A stretch of DNA of 7,951 nt from JAKFFN01 sp964444305 (GTDB taxonomy: Bacteria; Sumerlaeota; Sumerlaeia; Sumerlaeales; Sumerlaeaceae), in NCBI GenBank assembly GCA_964444305.1, contig CAYUGQ010000118.1, positions 1 to 7,951 of the forward strand, in the 5' to 3' direction. The notes beneath the pieces were generated by a model. The model ran no database searches. It saw only the letters and a program-made list of their open reading frames with translations, and had not been told where the DNA came from. Numbering within the stretch: position 1 is the first letter of the stretch; the number at the start of each line of letters is the position of its first letter. This document shows, piece by piece, positions 1 to 6,229 of this stretch. The position numbers and the translations under genes were made by a program.

Positions 1-261
1 TACAGAGAAGTCGGTTCCGCCGTGATTATTATAGGCGTTAGGGGAAACCCACGTGGATGATATCCAGCCGGTCCAGTCTGCGATGCTGCTGGTATGGGGA
101 ATGAGATCGCAGAAGGCTTCGATAATATATGCGTCTTGAATGGGGATGATTTCGTAGGGGCCGGGAGAGGCGGCTTGGCCGTGGGCGGACTGGGGCTGAC
201 TTGTGAAAGTGATGGCGCAGGAGGATATAACAGTGGCTGCGATTATGGTTTTGAGTGACAA
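1..261 (-). CDS. Secreted M23-type metallopeptidase, N-terminal part (cut by left edge)
   Basis: The frame stays open from a TTG start to the window edge (87 codons). The N-terminus reads as a Sec signal peptide: basic MSLK, a hydrophobic stretch to about residue 20, then a small-residue region ending near Ala-His-Gly-Gln-Ala (about 26-30). The last visible residues contain Asn-His-Gly-Gly-Thr-Asp-Phe (79-85), which fits the first zinc-binding HxxxD motif of LytM/M23 endopeptidases. The family cuts peptide cross-links in peptidoglycan or other Gly-rich peptides outside the cytoplasm. The second zinc motif (HxH) would lie beyond the edge, so activity cannot be judged. The TTG start is chosen because an in-frame TGA lies two codons upstream and a GGAGG sits 6 bases before it. 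The gene is divergent from the TPR gene. The assignment rests on one motif plus the signal peptide. Confidence 0.62.
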   Translation of the reverse strand, partial: MSLKTIIAATVISSCAITFTSQPQSAHGQAASPGPYEIIPIQDAYIIEAFCDLIPHTSSIADWTGWISSTWVSPNAYNNHGGTDFSV

Positions 262-267
262 GAGTCA

Positions 268-272
268 CCTCC
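268..272 (-). promoter_or_regulatory. Ribosome binding site deciding a TTG start
   Basis: On the minus strand GGAGG is followed by 6 bases and then TTG. It extends to GGAGGTGA, an almost full match to the 16S rRNA 3' end. The TGA inside this element is the in-frame stop that rules out a start further upstream, so translation of the M23-type gene should begin at this TTG. Confidence 0.7.
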
Positions 273-474
273 GGCAAGACCCGAATAGTACTGGGTGGAA
301 ATGGGACTACGTGTGGCCGTCTGCGGGGTGCAGAGTGCTCAAATTCGGAATTAAGGAGGGCTTTGCGGGGGGAGGTGTGTCAAACGAAAAGTGGGTATGT
401 GGGGGGGGAAGGTTGTTTGGGACGGCTGTGATTTTGTCGGATGTGAACACGGTGGCCTGTCGCCGGTACGAGAT

Positions 475-492
475 TTCACAGTTCCCTGTGAA
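475..492 (+). promoter_or_regulatory. Perfect inverted repeat upstream of the TPR gene
   Basis: TTCACAG, a 4-base spacer TTCC, then CTGTGAA: seven perfect base pairs, ending 27 bases before the TPR start codon. As DNA it could be an operator for a dimeric repressor; as RNA it would make a small hairpin just upstream of the ribosome binding site. The half-sites resemble CRP/FNR-type TGTGA but in everted order, so no regulator is assigned. Confidence 0.45.
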
Positions 493-519
493 GACAATCT
501 TTCAAGAAGAGGCGGCGAA

Positions 520-882
520 ATGTTTTCGTCTAACCAGAGAATCAAGCGGTTGCAGTCTGCCATTGAGCGGGACAGCTTTAACCAGGCAGCTCATTTCATG
601 CTGGGCGAAGAGTATATTCGCGAGGGGCGGTTTATGAAGGCTGCCACGAAATTTCGCCGGGTGGTGGAGCTGAATCCTGATCACGCGCGGGCCTGGATGA
701 TGATGGGTCAGTGTTATGATAACGCCGGGATTCCTTCAGAGGCTGTTACGGCTTATGATACTGCGGCTTATGCTTTTGGGAAACTGGGCAAAGGTGAGGA
801 CGCGCAGGCTGCCCGCACCGCGGCGGATGAGTCTCGCCGGGTGCAGGAAAAGCTGGTTGAGCCTTACAGGGAAAATTTCTAA
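520..882 (+). CDS. Small TPR-repeat protein
   Basis: A 120-residue protein without signal peptide or membrane segment, so probably cytoplasmic. Two tetratricopeptide repeats are visible. The first is at about residues 22-53, with the Leu-Gly...Tyr...Gly-Arg-Phe...Ala...Phe pattern and ending Leu-Asn-Pro. The second is at about 56-87, with Ala-Trp...Gly...Tyr...Ala-Gly and Ala...Tyr. A charged, Ala/Glu/Arg-rich helix follows to the C-terminus. TPRs bind other proteins, but nothing shows the partner. The ATG at 520 is chosen because the repeat-bearing part starts there and AGAGG lies 7 bases upstream; the open frame continues further 5' but has no protein-like character there. It is converged on by the MoaD/ThiS-like gene, with only 20 bases between the stops. 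The specific role is unknown. Confidence 0.8.
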   Translation: MFSSNQRIKRLQSAIERDSFNQAAHFMLGEEYIREGRFMKAATKFRRVVELNPDHARAWMMMGQCYDNAGIPSEAVTAYDTAAYAFGKLGKGEDAQAARTAADESRRVQEKLVEPYRENF

Positions 883-902
883 GAGGTCTGGTCGCGGTGG
901 GG

Positions 903-1154
903 TTACGCGATTGCGGTTGAGGTCATGGAGATATCTATGATGTCTCCGTCCATTAGCTGGGCATCAGGATAGAGGATGCGGCCGCCGCGGAGGAATTGGA
1001 CGGACCGGATGTGGGGGATTGCATCGGGATGGGTGGAGGCGAGGCGTGATGTGAGGCTGGCGATGGTAGCACTGTCTTCGAGGTGAAGCATTTCTACCTG
1101 CTTGCCACCGGCGAGCGCTTGAAAATCTCCGTGATAAACGAGTCTAACCTGCAT
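903..1154 (-). CDS. MoaD/ThiS-like beta-grasp protein lacking the C-terminal Gly-Gly
   Basis: An 83-residue protein with the size and layout of MoaD/ThiS sulfur carriers: a first strand MQVRLVYHGDF, a GG-containing turn (16-17), a helix at about 28-42, and the late Leu-Met-Asp-Gly-Asp-Ile-Ile-Asp-Ile segment (67-75) typical of the last strand. In MoaD and ThiS the chain ends in Gly-Gly, which is adenylated by MoeB/ThiF and turned into a thiocarboxylate. Here it ends SMTSTAIA, so it cannot serve as a standard sulfur donor unless processed in some unusual way. No MoaE, ThiG, MoeB or ThiF gene is visible nearby. AAGGAG lies 11 bases before the ATG, a long spacing, and no in-frame start is closer to it. 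It follows the DUF116 gene by 69 bases on the same strand and may share its transcript. Fold call fairly good; function unknown. Confidence 0.66.
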   Translation of the reverse strand: MQVRLVYHGDFQALAGGKQVEMLHLEDSATIASLTSRLASTHPDAIPHIRSVQFLRGGRILYPDAQLMDGDIIDISMTSTAIA

Positions 1155-1223
1155 GGGGGCACTTACTCCTTTGCACAGCTTTAGCTAATGCTTATAGGAC
1201 AGTTGCCGGATGAAAAGGTTCTC

Positions 1224-2033
1224 TTAGCTGGCTGCGGCGGTTTCTTTGGCGGCGGAGCCTTTGAGGAATGTGTCGAGGCCGGAGCGAAGTTCGTCCATGT
1301 CGATGAAGGCGCCTTTGCATGGGCCGATGGGGCGTTTGTTGGTGACGCCGAGGACGGGGAAATACTCGCCGACGTCGCGAATTCCCGTGATGAGGTCACG
1401 TTCGCAGGCGATTCCGATGATGGCGGAGGGTTTTACCTGTGCGACTTTCTGGCGGGCCTGGGCACCGGTGGGGGCCATGTAGAAGTCGCAGTCATATTCT
1501 GCGGCAAGGCCACGGATCTGGTCGGCGGTTTCGCGATCAAGGCAGCGGGGGGAAAGCACCAGCAGTCGACCGTCTCGTCCTTCGCGCATTTTGATGCGTG
1601 TGAGATCGTTATGGATTTCCAGCAGGGAGTATCCGAGGCGATCTTTGGAGATGCCGCAGCGGGTGGAGACGAGAGAGAAGTAGTCGAATGCTTTGAGGAA
1701 ATGGTTTACGGCGCGTTCTGCGAGGGGGTTTGTTTTGTTGGTCGTCAGCATTACGCAGACGGAACCAAACCAAACGGCGAAAGCGACGAGGAGTACGGCG
1801 AGGAGGCCGATGGCGGAATAGGCCATGACGGGGTGGATGGACTCCAGGCGGGGATAAAAGCCCCATACGAGGAGGGCGGCTATGGCAAACAGGAGACCGA
1901 AGGTGAATGCGACGATGCCCATGAAGAGCCGACGAGGCTCTTCGATGAATCCTTCGTGGGTTTCGACGTTTCCGTCCCAGCCATACCATTCATGGCCGAG
2001 CTTGCGGTCTGTAATGTGGGTTTCCACTTTCAT
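1224..2033 (-). CDS. DUF116-domain membrane protein
   Basis: A 269-residue protein with a soluble charged N-terminus (1-35), two hydrophobic helices (about 36-59 and 69-96) and a C-terminal cytoplasmic-type domain matching DUF116. Family-like signatures are LeuLeuValLeuSerProArgCysLeu (157-165), a Lys-Pro-Ser-Ala-Ile-Ile-Gly-Ile-Ala-Cys-Glu-Arg-Asp-Leu block (201-214) and Asn-Lys-Arg-Pro-Ile-Gly-Pro-Cys (232-239). The biochemical role of DUF116 is not established; its cysteines suggest metal or Fe-S binding. This copy has Cys126, 164, 182, 210 and 239, but the close-spaced cysteine cluster I expect between the first two blocks is not seen. The ATG at 2033 is preferred: AAAGGGGG lies 11 bases upstream and a TATAAT lies just beyond. 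In-frame ATG 2057 and TTG 2084 are alternatives, but TATAAT would then fall inside or against the coding region. Likely co-transcribed with the MoaD/ThiS-like gene. Confidence 0.8.
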   Translation of the reverse strand: MKVETHITDRKLGHEWYGWDGNVETHEGFIEEPRRLFMGIVAFTFGLLFAIAALLVWGFYPRLESIHPVMAYSAIGLLAVLLVAFAVWFGSVCVMLTTNKTNPLAERAVNHFLKAFDYFSLVSTRCGISKDRLGYSLLEIHNDLTRIKMREGRDGRLLVLSPRCLDRETADQIRGLAAEYDCDFYMAPTGAQARQKVAQVKPSAIIGIACERDLITGIRDVGEYFPVLGVTNKRPIGPCKGAFIDMDELRSGLDTFLKGSAAKETAAAS

Positions 2034-2057
2034 GTGAGGTAAAACCCCCTTTGCCAT

Positions 2058-2068
2058 GGGATTATAGT
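2058..2068 (-). promoter_or_regulatory. Candidate -10 promoter element for the DUF116 gene
   Basis: Minus-strand ACTATAATCCC contains a perfect TATAAT (2061-2066), placing a start of transcription roughly 20 bases before the preferred ATG at 2033. No good -35 hexamer is seen at 15-18 bases, so this is a candidate only. The same 11 bases recur at 2157-2167. Confidence 0.42.
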
Positions 2069-2156
2069 GTGGTAAGTCGATCAAGAAGTACGGGTGGTTG
2101 CAAGGGTTATTCTGCGATCGTGGTGAGCAGGAAATGTGACAATGGGGGGCGAGAGC

Positions 2157-2167
2157 GGGATTATAGT
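2157..2167 (-). promoter_or_regulatory. Second copy of the TATAAT-containing 11-mer, overlapping the hemC stop
   Basis: ACTATAATCCC on the minus strand, identical to the copy 99 bases downstream. It overlaps the TAA stop of hemC. It could be a second, upstream -10 element for DUF116 giving a leader of about 120 bases, or the match may be partly chance because the hemC C-terminal codons supply part of it. Confidence 0.25.
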
Positions 2168-3087
2168 AAAGATTTGCAGTCGGCGGCGAGGAGTTCTTCG
2201 GCGGCGGAGATGATGGCGGCTGGGGCGCCAGTGGGGTCGGAGGTGCGCTGGGCGGCGAGGCGGGTTTTTCCGTCGCGGGAGAAAACTGCGGCGGTGAAGC
2301 GGGTTTCGTTTTCGGTTAAGTAGTCAAGGTAGCAGGCAGCGGCGGAGCGGCATGTGGCACCGATTTTATGGCTGAACAGGCGTTCGCACTCGGCCTGAAG
2401 GCGGACGGCGGGGTTGTCGACGGATTGCCAAACGGGGGCGAAGGGGGAATCTTCGGGGGCCTGGACTGCGAGGATTCCCTGGCCGGGTGCGGGGAGGAAT
2501 TGATCGAGGGGGAAGGTCTGGGTGATTTTTTCGTGGAGGTTTAGGCGGTGAAGTCCGGCGGCGGCCATGACGATGGCATGGTACTCCCCTGCCTGGAGTT
2601 TTTGGAGGCGGGTCTGTACGTTTCCGCGAATGCCTGTGACTTTGAGGTCGGGGCGGAGGTGGAGGAGCTGGGCTTGCCTGCGCAGGGCGCTGGTGGCTAT
2701 GATGGCTCCGGCGGGCAGATCGTGGAGGATTTTGTGGTCTGAGGATACGAGGACATCGGCGGGGCTGGCGCGTTCGGGAAAGGCGACGAGAGTCAGGCCG
2801 GGGGGCTGGGATTCGACGGGTACGTCTTTAAGGCTGTGGACGGCGGCGTGGGCTCGACCGTCGAGGACGGCTTGTTCGATCTCTTTTACAAAGAGACCTT
2901 TGTCTCCGCCGAGGGCCGCGAGGGGGGTGTCGGAGAGGCGGTCTGGCCGGGTGGTTAATGGGAGCAGTTCGACAGTGAGGTCTGGGTTGGTTTGTTGGAT
3001 CAGCGTTGCGACCCTTCTGGCTTGCCAGAGGGCGAGGGGGCTGCCACGGGTGGCCAGTTTTAATATGCGGGGTTGATCAGCGGGCAT
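2161..3087 (-). CDS. hemC: Hydroxymethylbilane synthase (porphobilinogen deaminase)
   Basis: Joins four porphobilinogen units into hydroxymethylbilane in cytoplasmic tetrapyrrole (haem/sirohaem) synthesis. At 308 residues it is full length. Family motifs appear in order: LATRGSPLALWQA (11-23), GLFVKEIEQAVLDG (64-77), AVHSLKDVP (82-90) with catalytic Asp88, TSALRRQAQL (132-141), IRGNVQTRL (153-161) and LPAPGQGILAVQ (198-209). The Cys that carries the dipyrromethane cofactor aligns to Cys246, 11 residues after the Glu of Glu-Arg as in the E. coli enzyme. The surrounding sequence is Gly-Ala-Thr-Cys-Arg-Ser-Ala instead of the usual Gly-Gly-Cys-x-x-Pro. No hemA, hemB, hemD or hemE is adjacent. The ATG start gives the standard N-terminus; no clear Shine-Dalgarno precedes it. 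The gene is divergent from the GHL10 glycosidase across a 259-base AT-richer gap. Confidence 0.96.
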   Translation of the reverse strand: MPADQPRILKLATRGSPLALWQARRVATLIQQTNPDLTVELLPLTTRPDRLSDTPLAALGGDKGLFVKEIEQAVLDGRAHAAVHSLKDVPVESQPPGLTLVAFPERASPADVLVSSDHKILHDLPAGAIIATSALRRQAQLLHLRPDLKVTGIRGNVQTRLQKLQAGEYHAIVMAAAGLHRLNLHEKITQTFPLDQFLPAPGQGILAVQAPEDSPFAPVWQSVDNPAVRLQAECERLFSHKIGATCRSAAACYLDYLTENETRFTAAVFSRDGKTRLAAQRTSDPTGAPAAIISAAEELLAADCKSLL

Positions 3088-3098
3088 GGTTCAGGACG

Positions 3099-3125
3099 TC
3101 TTTACGAGGGGGAATGAGCTGTCAA
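3099..3125 (-). promoter_or_regulatory. Possible hemC promoter with consensus -35
   Basis: A perfect minus-strand TTGACA lies at 3120-3125. Fifteen bases later comes TAAAGA (3099-3104), a weak -10. If used, transcription would start within a few bases of the hemC ATG, giving an almost leaderless message; this would fit the absence of a ribosome binding site. The weak -10 keeps confidence low. Confidence 0.3.
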
Positions 3126-3329
3126 TTGGCGGGGTCATCTCTTTTTGTTTCATAGCTTTATGTTTTCAGGGGATTGTGATTTGTGAAGTTGCGGTTTAAA
3201 AATAAGATTCATCAATTCCCTTGCTTTTCGTAGTCGCGGTTTTGCCTTTTAGCTTTATTGCGGTGTGGCAGGGCCTTTTTTTTTGTGATCAACTTTGGGC
3301 CCACTTGTCCAACACTGATACTTAGCCCT

Positions 3330-3334
3330 GGAGG
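3330..3334 (+). promoter_or_regulatory. Ribosome binding site with long spacer (GHL10 gene)
   Basis: GGAGG is the only strong Shine-Dalgarno near this start but lies 12 bases from the ATG, beyond the usual 5-9. No in-frame start codon is closer, and the signal peptide begins at this ATG, so the start is not in doubt. Confidence 0.55.
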
Positions 3335-3346
3335 ATTTATCCCAAC

Positions 3347-4876
3347 ATGAATTTTGCTCGTTTTGCCGCCGGCCTGGTGGCTGTTGCAGGGGTCTGCAGC
3401 GTACTCGTTTTATCCAATGGATCTGCTGAAGCTCAGCAGCCGGCCGGAGCCGCTGTTGCTCAGCCTCCAGCGGCTCCGCGGGAGTTTCGCGGTGCCTGGC
3501 TGCCGACGGTGTATAACCTTGGCTGGCCCAGCAAGCAGGGGCTTTCCAGTCAGCAGCAACAGCAGGAAATGATTACGTTGCTGGATTCTGCGAAATCCAT
3601 GAACCTGAACGCTATTTTCTTCCAGGTGCGACCGGCGGGGGATGCGATGTATAATTCGCAATTAGAGCCTTGGTCAGAGTTTCTGACGGGTACACAGGGT
3701 CAGCCGCCACAGCCGGCGTATGATCCTCTGACTTTTGCGATCCAGGAGGCTCACAAGCGGGGAATTCAGCTTCATGCCTGGATCAACCCTTACCGGGTGG
3801 GTACGAAGCATGACGTTCAGTATGCTCCGACCAGTCCGGTAAACACGATGCCGAATGCGGCGAAGAAGCTGGACAAGCTGACGTGGCTTGATCCGGCGGA
3901 GCCCCAGGTGCAGGCGCATGTGCTGGCGGTGGTGCGGGATATTGTGACCCGTTATGATGTGGACGGCGTGCATATTGACGACTATTTTTATCCTTATCAG
4001 AGCGAAATGAAGAACACGAATGGCGACTTTCCTGACCAGGAGAGCTGGGCGCGGTACCAAGCGGGTGGCGGCAACATGGACAAAGGTGACTGGCGCCGAC
4101 ATCATGTGGATGAGCTGATGCGTCTGACTTATCAAACGATTAAGGAGATTCGTCCGCGGGTTTATTTCAGTACGGCTCCGTTTGGCATTTGGCGTCCGGG
4201 ACATCCTGAGGGGATTTCGGGCATGGATGCTTACTCTACGATTTATGGCGATGCGCGGAAATGGCTGCGGGAGGGCTGGCAGGACTTTGCGGCTCCGCAG
4301 CTTTATTGGGACTTGAGTAAGGAGAAGCAGAGCTTTCCGAAGCTGCTGGCCTGGTGGAATGAGCAGAACGTAAAGGGTCGGCACGTATGGCCGGGGATCA
4401 GTGTATCGGGGGTGGGATCGGGCTTTCCTTCCAGCGACGTTTTGAAGCGGCTTCAGATTACACGGGATCAGCAGAAGGATCGCTCGGGTGTAATTTTTTA
4501 TGCGTTTAAGCCGCTGCATATTAACCAGGGCAAGATTGCCACGGAATTAAAAGCGGGTCCTTTTTCGACGCCGTCTCTGGTGCCTGCAAGCCCATGGATG
4601 GATAATCAGCCGCCTGCTCCGCCGCGGAGTGGCATTTCACAGGATCCGCAGGGTGGTGGCCTGGTTCTGCAGTGGGCTCGTCCGGCGGAGGAAGATGCTT
4701 TCCTGATTGCCATTTATGCCATGGTTAACGGGCAGTGGCAGTTTACGACGGTTCCTGCTGTCAGCTCGGGTTATCGCTTCCCGGCAAATGCTCAGCCTTC
4801 GGCGGTGTTTGTGTCGACGGTAGATCGGACTGGCAATGAAAGCCAGCGCGTGGCTGTGGGAGCTGGAGGGCAGTAA
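3347..4876 (+). CDS. Secreted GHL10 family glycosidase (DigH/YddW/YngK-like)
   Basis: A 509-residue exported protein. Signal peptide 1-29 (basic/hydrophobic start, Ser-Ala-Glu-Ala before Gln30), then a Pro/Ala-rich linker to about 45. The GHL10 (DUF187) TIM-barrel domain spans about 46-400: EFRGAWLPTV (46-55), FFQVRPAGDAMY (91-102), WINPYRV (145-151), VHIDDYFYP with the probable catalytic pair Asp211-Asp212, and APQLYWD (316-322). A C-terminal fibronectin-III-like beta domain covers about 422-505. The E. coli relative DigH (YddW) cleaves glycan strands stripped of peptides at the division site; a similar cell-wall role is inferred here, with other polysaccharides possible. Cys17 sits in the signal peptide but Val precedes it and the hydrophobic run continues, so a lipoprotein is unlikely. 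GGAGG lies 12 bases before the ATG. It ends at a strong terminator and appears to be a single-gene unit. Confidence 0.9.
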   Translation: MNFARFAAGLVAVAGVCSVLVLSNGSAEAQQPAGAAVAQPPAAPREFRGAWLPTVYNLGWPSKQGLSSQQQQQEMITLLDSAKSMNLNAIFFQVRPAGDAMYNSQLEPWSEFLTGTQGQPPQPAYDPLTFAIQEAHKRGIQLHAWINPYRVGTKHDVQYAPTSPVNTMPNAAKKLDKLTWLDPAEPQVQAHVLAVVRDIVTRYDVDGVHIDDYFYPYQSEMKNTNGDFPDQESWARYQAGGGNMDKGDWRRHHVDELMRLTYQTIKEIRPRVYFSTAPFGIWRPGHPEGISGMDAYSTIYGDARKWLREGWQDFAAPQLYWDLSKEKQSFPKLLAWWNEQNVKGRHVWPGISVSGVGSGFPSSDVLKRLQITRDQQKDRSGVIFYAFKPLHINQGKIATELKAGPFSTPSLVPASPWMDNQPPAPPRSGISQDPQGGGLVLQWARPAEEDAFLIAIYAMVNGQWQFTTVPAVSSGYRFPANAQPSAVFVSTVDRTGNESQRVAVGAGGQ

Positions 4877-4899
4877 AACAGCTCACAATCGGTAGTATT

Positions 4900-4939
4900 A
4901 ACCCCGGCGCGGCCTTTTGCTGCGTCGGGTTATTTTTTT
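4900..4939 (+). terminator. Strong rho-independent terminator after the GHL10 gene
   Basis: 5' arm 4900-4913 (AACCCCGGCGCGGC) pairs with 3' arm 4919-4931 (GCTGCGTCGGGTT): 13 pairs including two G-U wobbles and one bulged C, with a 5-base loop CTTTT. An A and seven T follow. It begins 23 bases after the GHL10 stop codon. The T-run ends only 22 bases before the aminopeptidase ATG, so it may also act as an attenuator for that gene. Confidence 0.9.
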
Positions 4940-4961
4940 AGAAAGCTGAAGGCGGATTTTG

Positions 4962-6101
4962 ATGGCACTGCATATTGATGGACGGGATGAAGAGCTGGCA
5001 AGGATGCTGGTGAATTACTCTGTGAAGGCGAAGCCGGGGGATCTGGTGTTTATCCATGTGAGCGGGACGGATGCGCTTTCGCTGGGGGCGGCGTGTGTGG
5101 AGGAGACGGTTCGGGCGGGGGCTGCGCCTTATCTGCAATTTACGGATCAGGAAGTGGCGCGGCGTTTTTTGCGTTCGGCGGATGAGAAGGTTTTTGAGCG
5201 GCTAGCGCAGTTTGAATTGAAGCAGATGCAGGACGCGACTTGCTATATTGGTATTCGGGGCTCTCAGAACATTTTCGAGATGAGTGATGTGCCGCAGGAA
5301 AAGATGGATCTTTATAATCGCCTGCTGGTGAAGCCTGTGCACCTGGAAGAGCGGGTGAAGCGGACGCGCTGGGTGGTGTTGCGGTATCCGACGGAAAGCT
5401 TTGCGCAGATGGCGGGGACGAGTACGGAGGCTTTTCGGGAGTTTTTCTACCGGGTGTGCCTGGTGGATTATGAGAAAATGCGCCGGGACGCGGAGGCGTT
5501 GCGGCTGCTGATGGACAAGACGGACAAGATCCGCCTGGTGGGGCCGGGGACGGACCTGACAATGTCGATCAAGGATATTCCTTCTATCCCCTGCTGTGGC
5601 GAGATCAATGTGCCGGACGGGGAATGCTTCAGTGCGCCGGTGCGGGACAGCGTGAACGGGACTGTGCGGTTTAATACGCCCAGTGTGCAGCAGGGCAAAT
5701 CGTTTGATAATGTGACTTTGCGGTTTGAAAAGGGCCGTGTGGTGGAGGCCGTGGCGGCGGATGATGCCCAGACGAAGAGCTTGAACGAGATCCTGGATCA
5801 GGATGAGGGGGCGCGTTACCTGGGTGAGATTGCTATTGGATTTAACCCGCAGATTCTGCATCCGATGCGGGATATCTTGTTTGATGAGAAAATTGCGGGT
5901 AGTTTTCACATGGCGCTGGGGCAGTGTTATGATGAGGCGGCTAATGGAAACCAGAGCGCTTTGCACTGGGACCTGGTGGGGATTCAGCGGCCTGATTATG
6001 GTGGCGGGGAGATCTGGTTTGATGATGTGCTGATTCGCAAGGATGGGCAGTTTATCCCTGAGGAGCTGGCGGGGCTGAATTACCAGCAGCAGGACGGATA
6101 G
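4962..6101 (+). CDS. M29 family metallo-aminopeptidase
   Basis: A 379-residue cytoplasmic enzyme of the thermophilic aminopeptidase family (AmpS/AmpT/PepS), which removes N-terminal amino acids using a two-metal site. All six expected metal-site residues can be placed: Glu221 in NVPDGECFSAP, Glu289 in RYLGEIAIG, His316 and Tyr323 in SFHMALGQCYDE, and His335 and Asp337 in ALHWDLV. Length is close to the family norm of about 400, with the shortening between His316 and His335. ATG at 4962 is preferred over the in-frame TTG immediately before it; GGCGG ends 6 bases upstream of the ATG. No signal peptide. It directly follows a terminator hairpin, leaving little room for a separate promoter, and lies 52 bases before the tRNA gene. 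Confidence 0.93.
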   Translation: MALHIDGRDEELARMLVNYSVKAKPGDLVFIHVSGTDALSLGAACVEETVRAGAAPYLQFTDQEVARRFLRSADEKVFERLAQFELKQMQDATCYIGIRGSQNIFEMSDVPQEKMDLYNRLLVKPVHLEERVKRTRWVVLRYPTESFAQMAGTSTEAFREFFYRVCLVDYEKMRRDAEALRLLMDKTDKIRLVGPGTDLTMSIKDIPSIPCCGEINVPDGECFSAPVRDSVNGTVRFNTPSVQQGKSFDNVTLRFEKGRVVEAVAADDAQTKSLNEILDQDEGARYLGEIAIGFNPQILHPMRDILFDEKIAGSFHMALGQCYDEAANGNQSALHWDLVGIQRPDYGGGEIWFDDVLIRKDGQFIPEELAGLNYQQQDG

Positions 6102-6153
6102 GCGGCGGTGAATACGGGGGCCGGGCTTTCAGTAAAAGATCGGTGCCCAGTGT

Positions 6154-6229
<76 letters not shown>

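Noticed and set aside
401..408. Run of eight G with other G-runs nearby as a G-quadruplex
   Set aside because: G-rich composition is common in this sequence and the four tracts are unevenly spaced; no functional context.
203..637. Open frame of 144 codons on the plus strand across the M23/TPR gap
   Set aside because: No recognisable protein character, it begins inside the signal-peptide gene on the other strand and overlaps the TPR gene in another frame.
1188..2042. Long plus-strand open frame opposite DUF116
   Set aside because: Acidic, Gly-rich composition typical of an antisense shadow; the minus-strand frame has the DUF116 motifs and membrane helices.
3271..3302. T9 run flanked by GGGCC and GGGCCC as a terminator
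   Set aside because: The T-run lies in the loop between the two arms instead of after the stem, and no gene ends just upstream; simple tract in an AT-richer promoter gap.
3674..4519. Minus-strand open frame opposite the GHL10 gene
   Set aside because: Arg/Leu/Ile-rich shadow without motifs or a start signal; the plus strand carries the conserved glycosidase.
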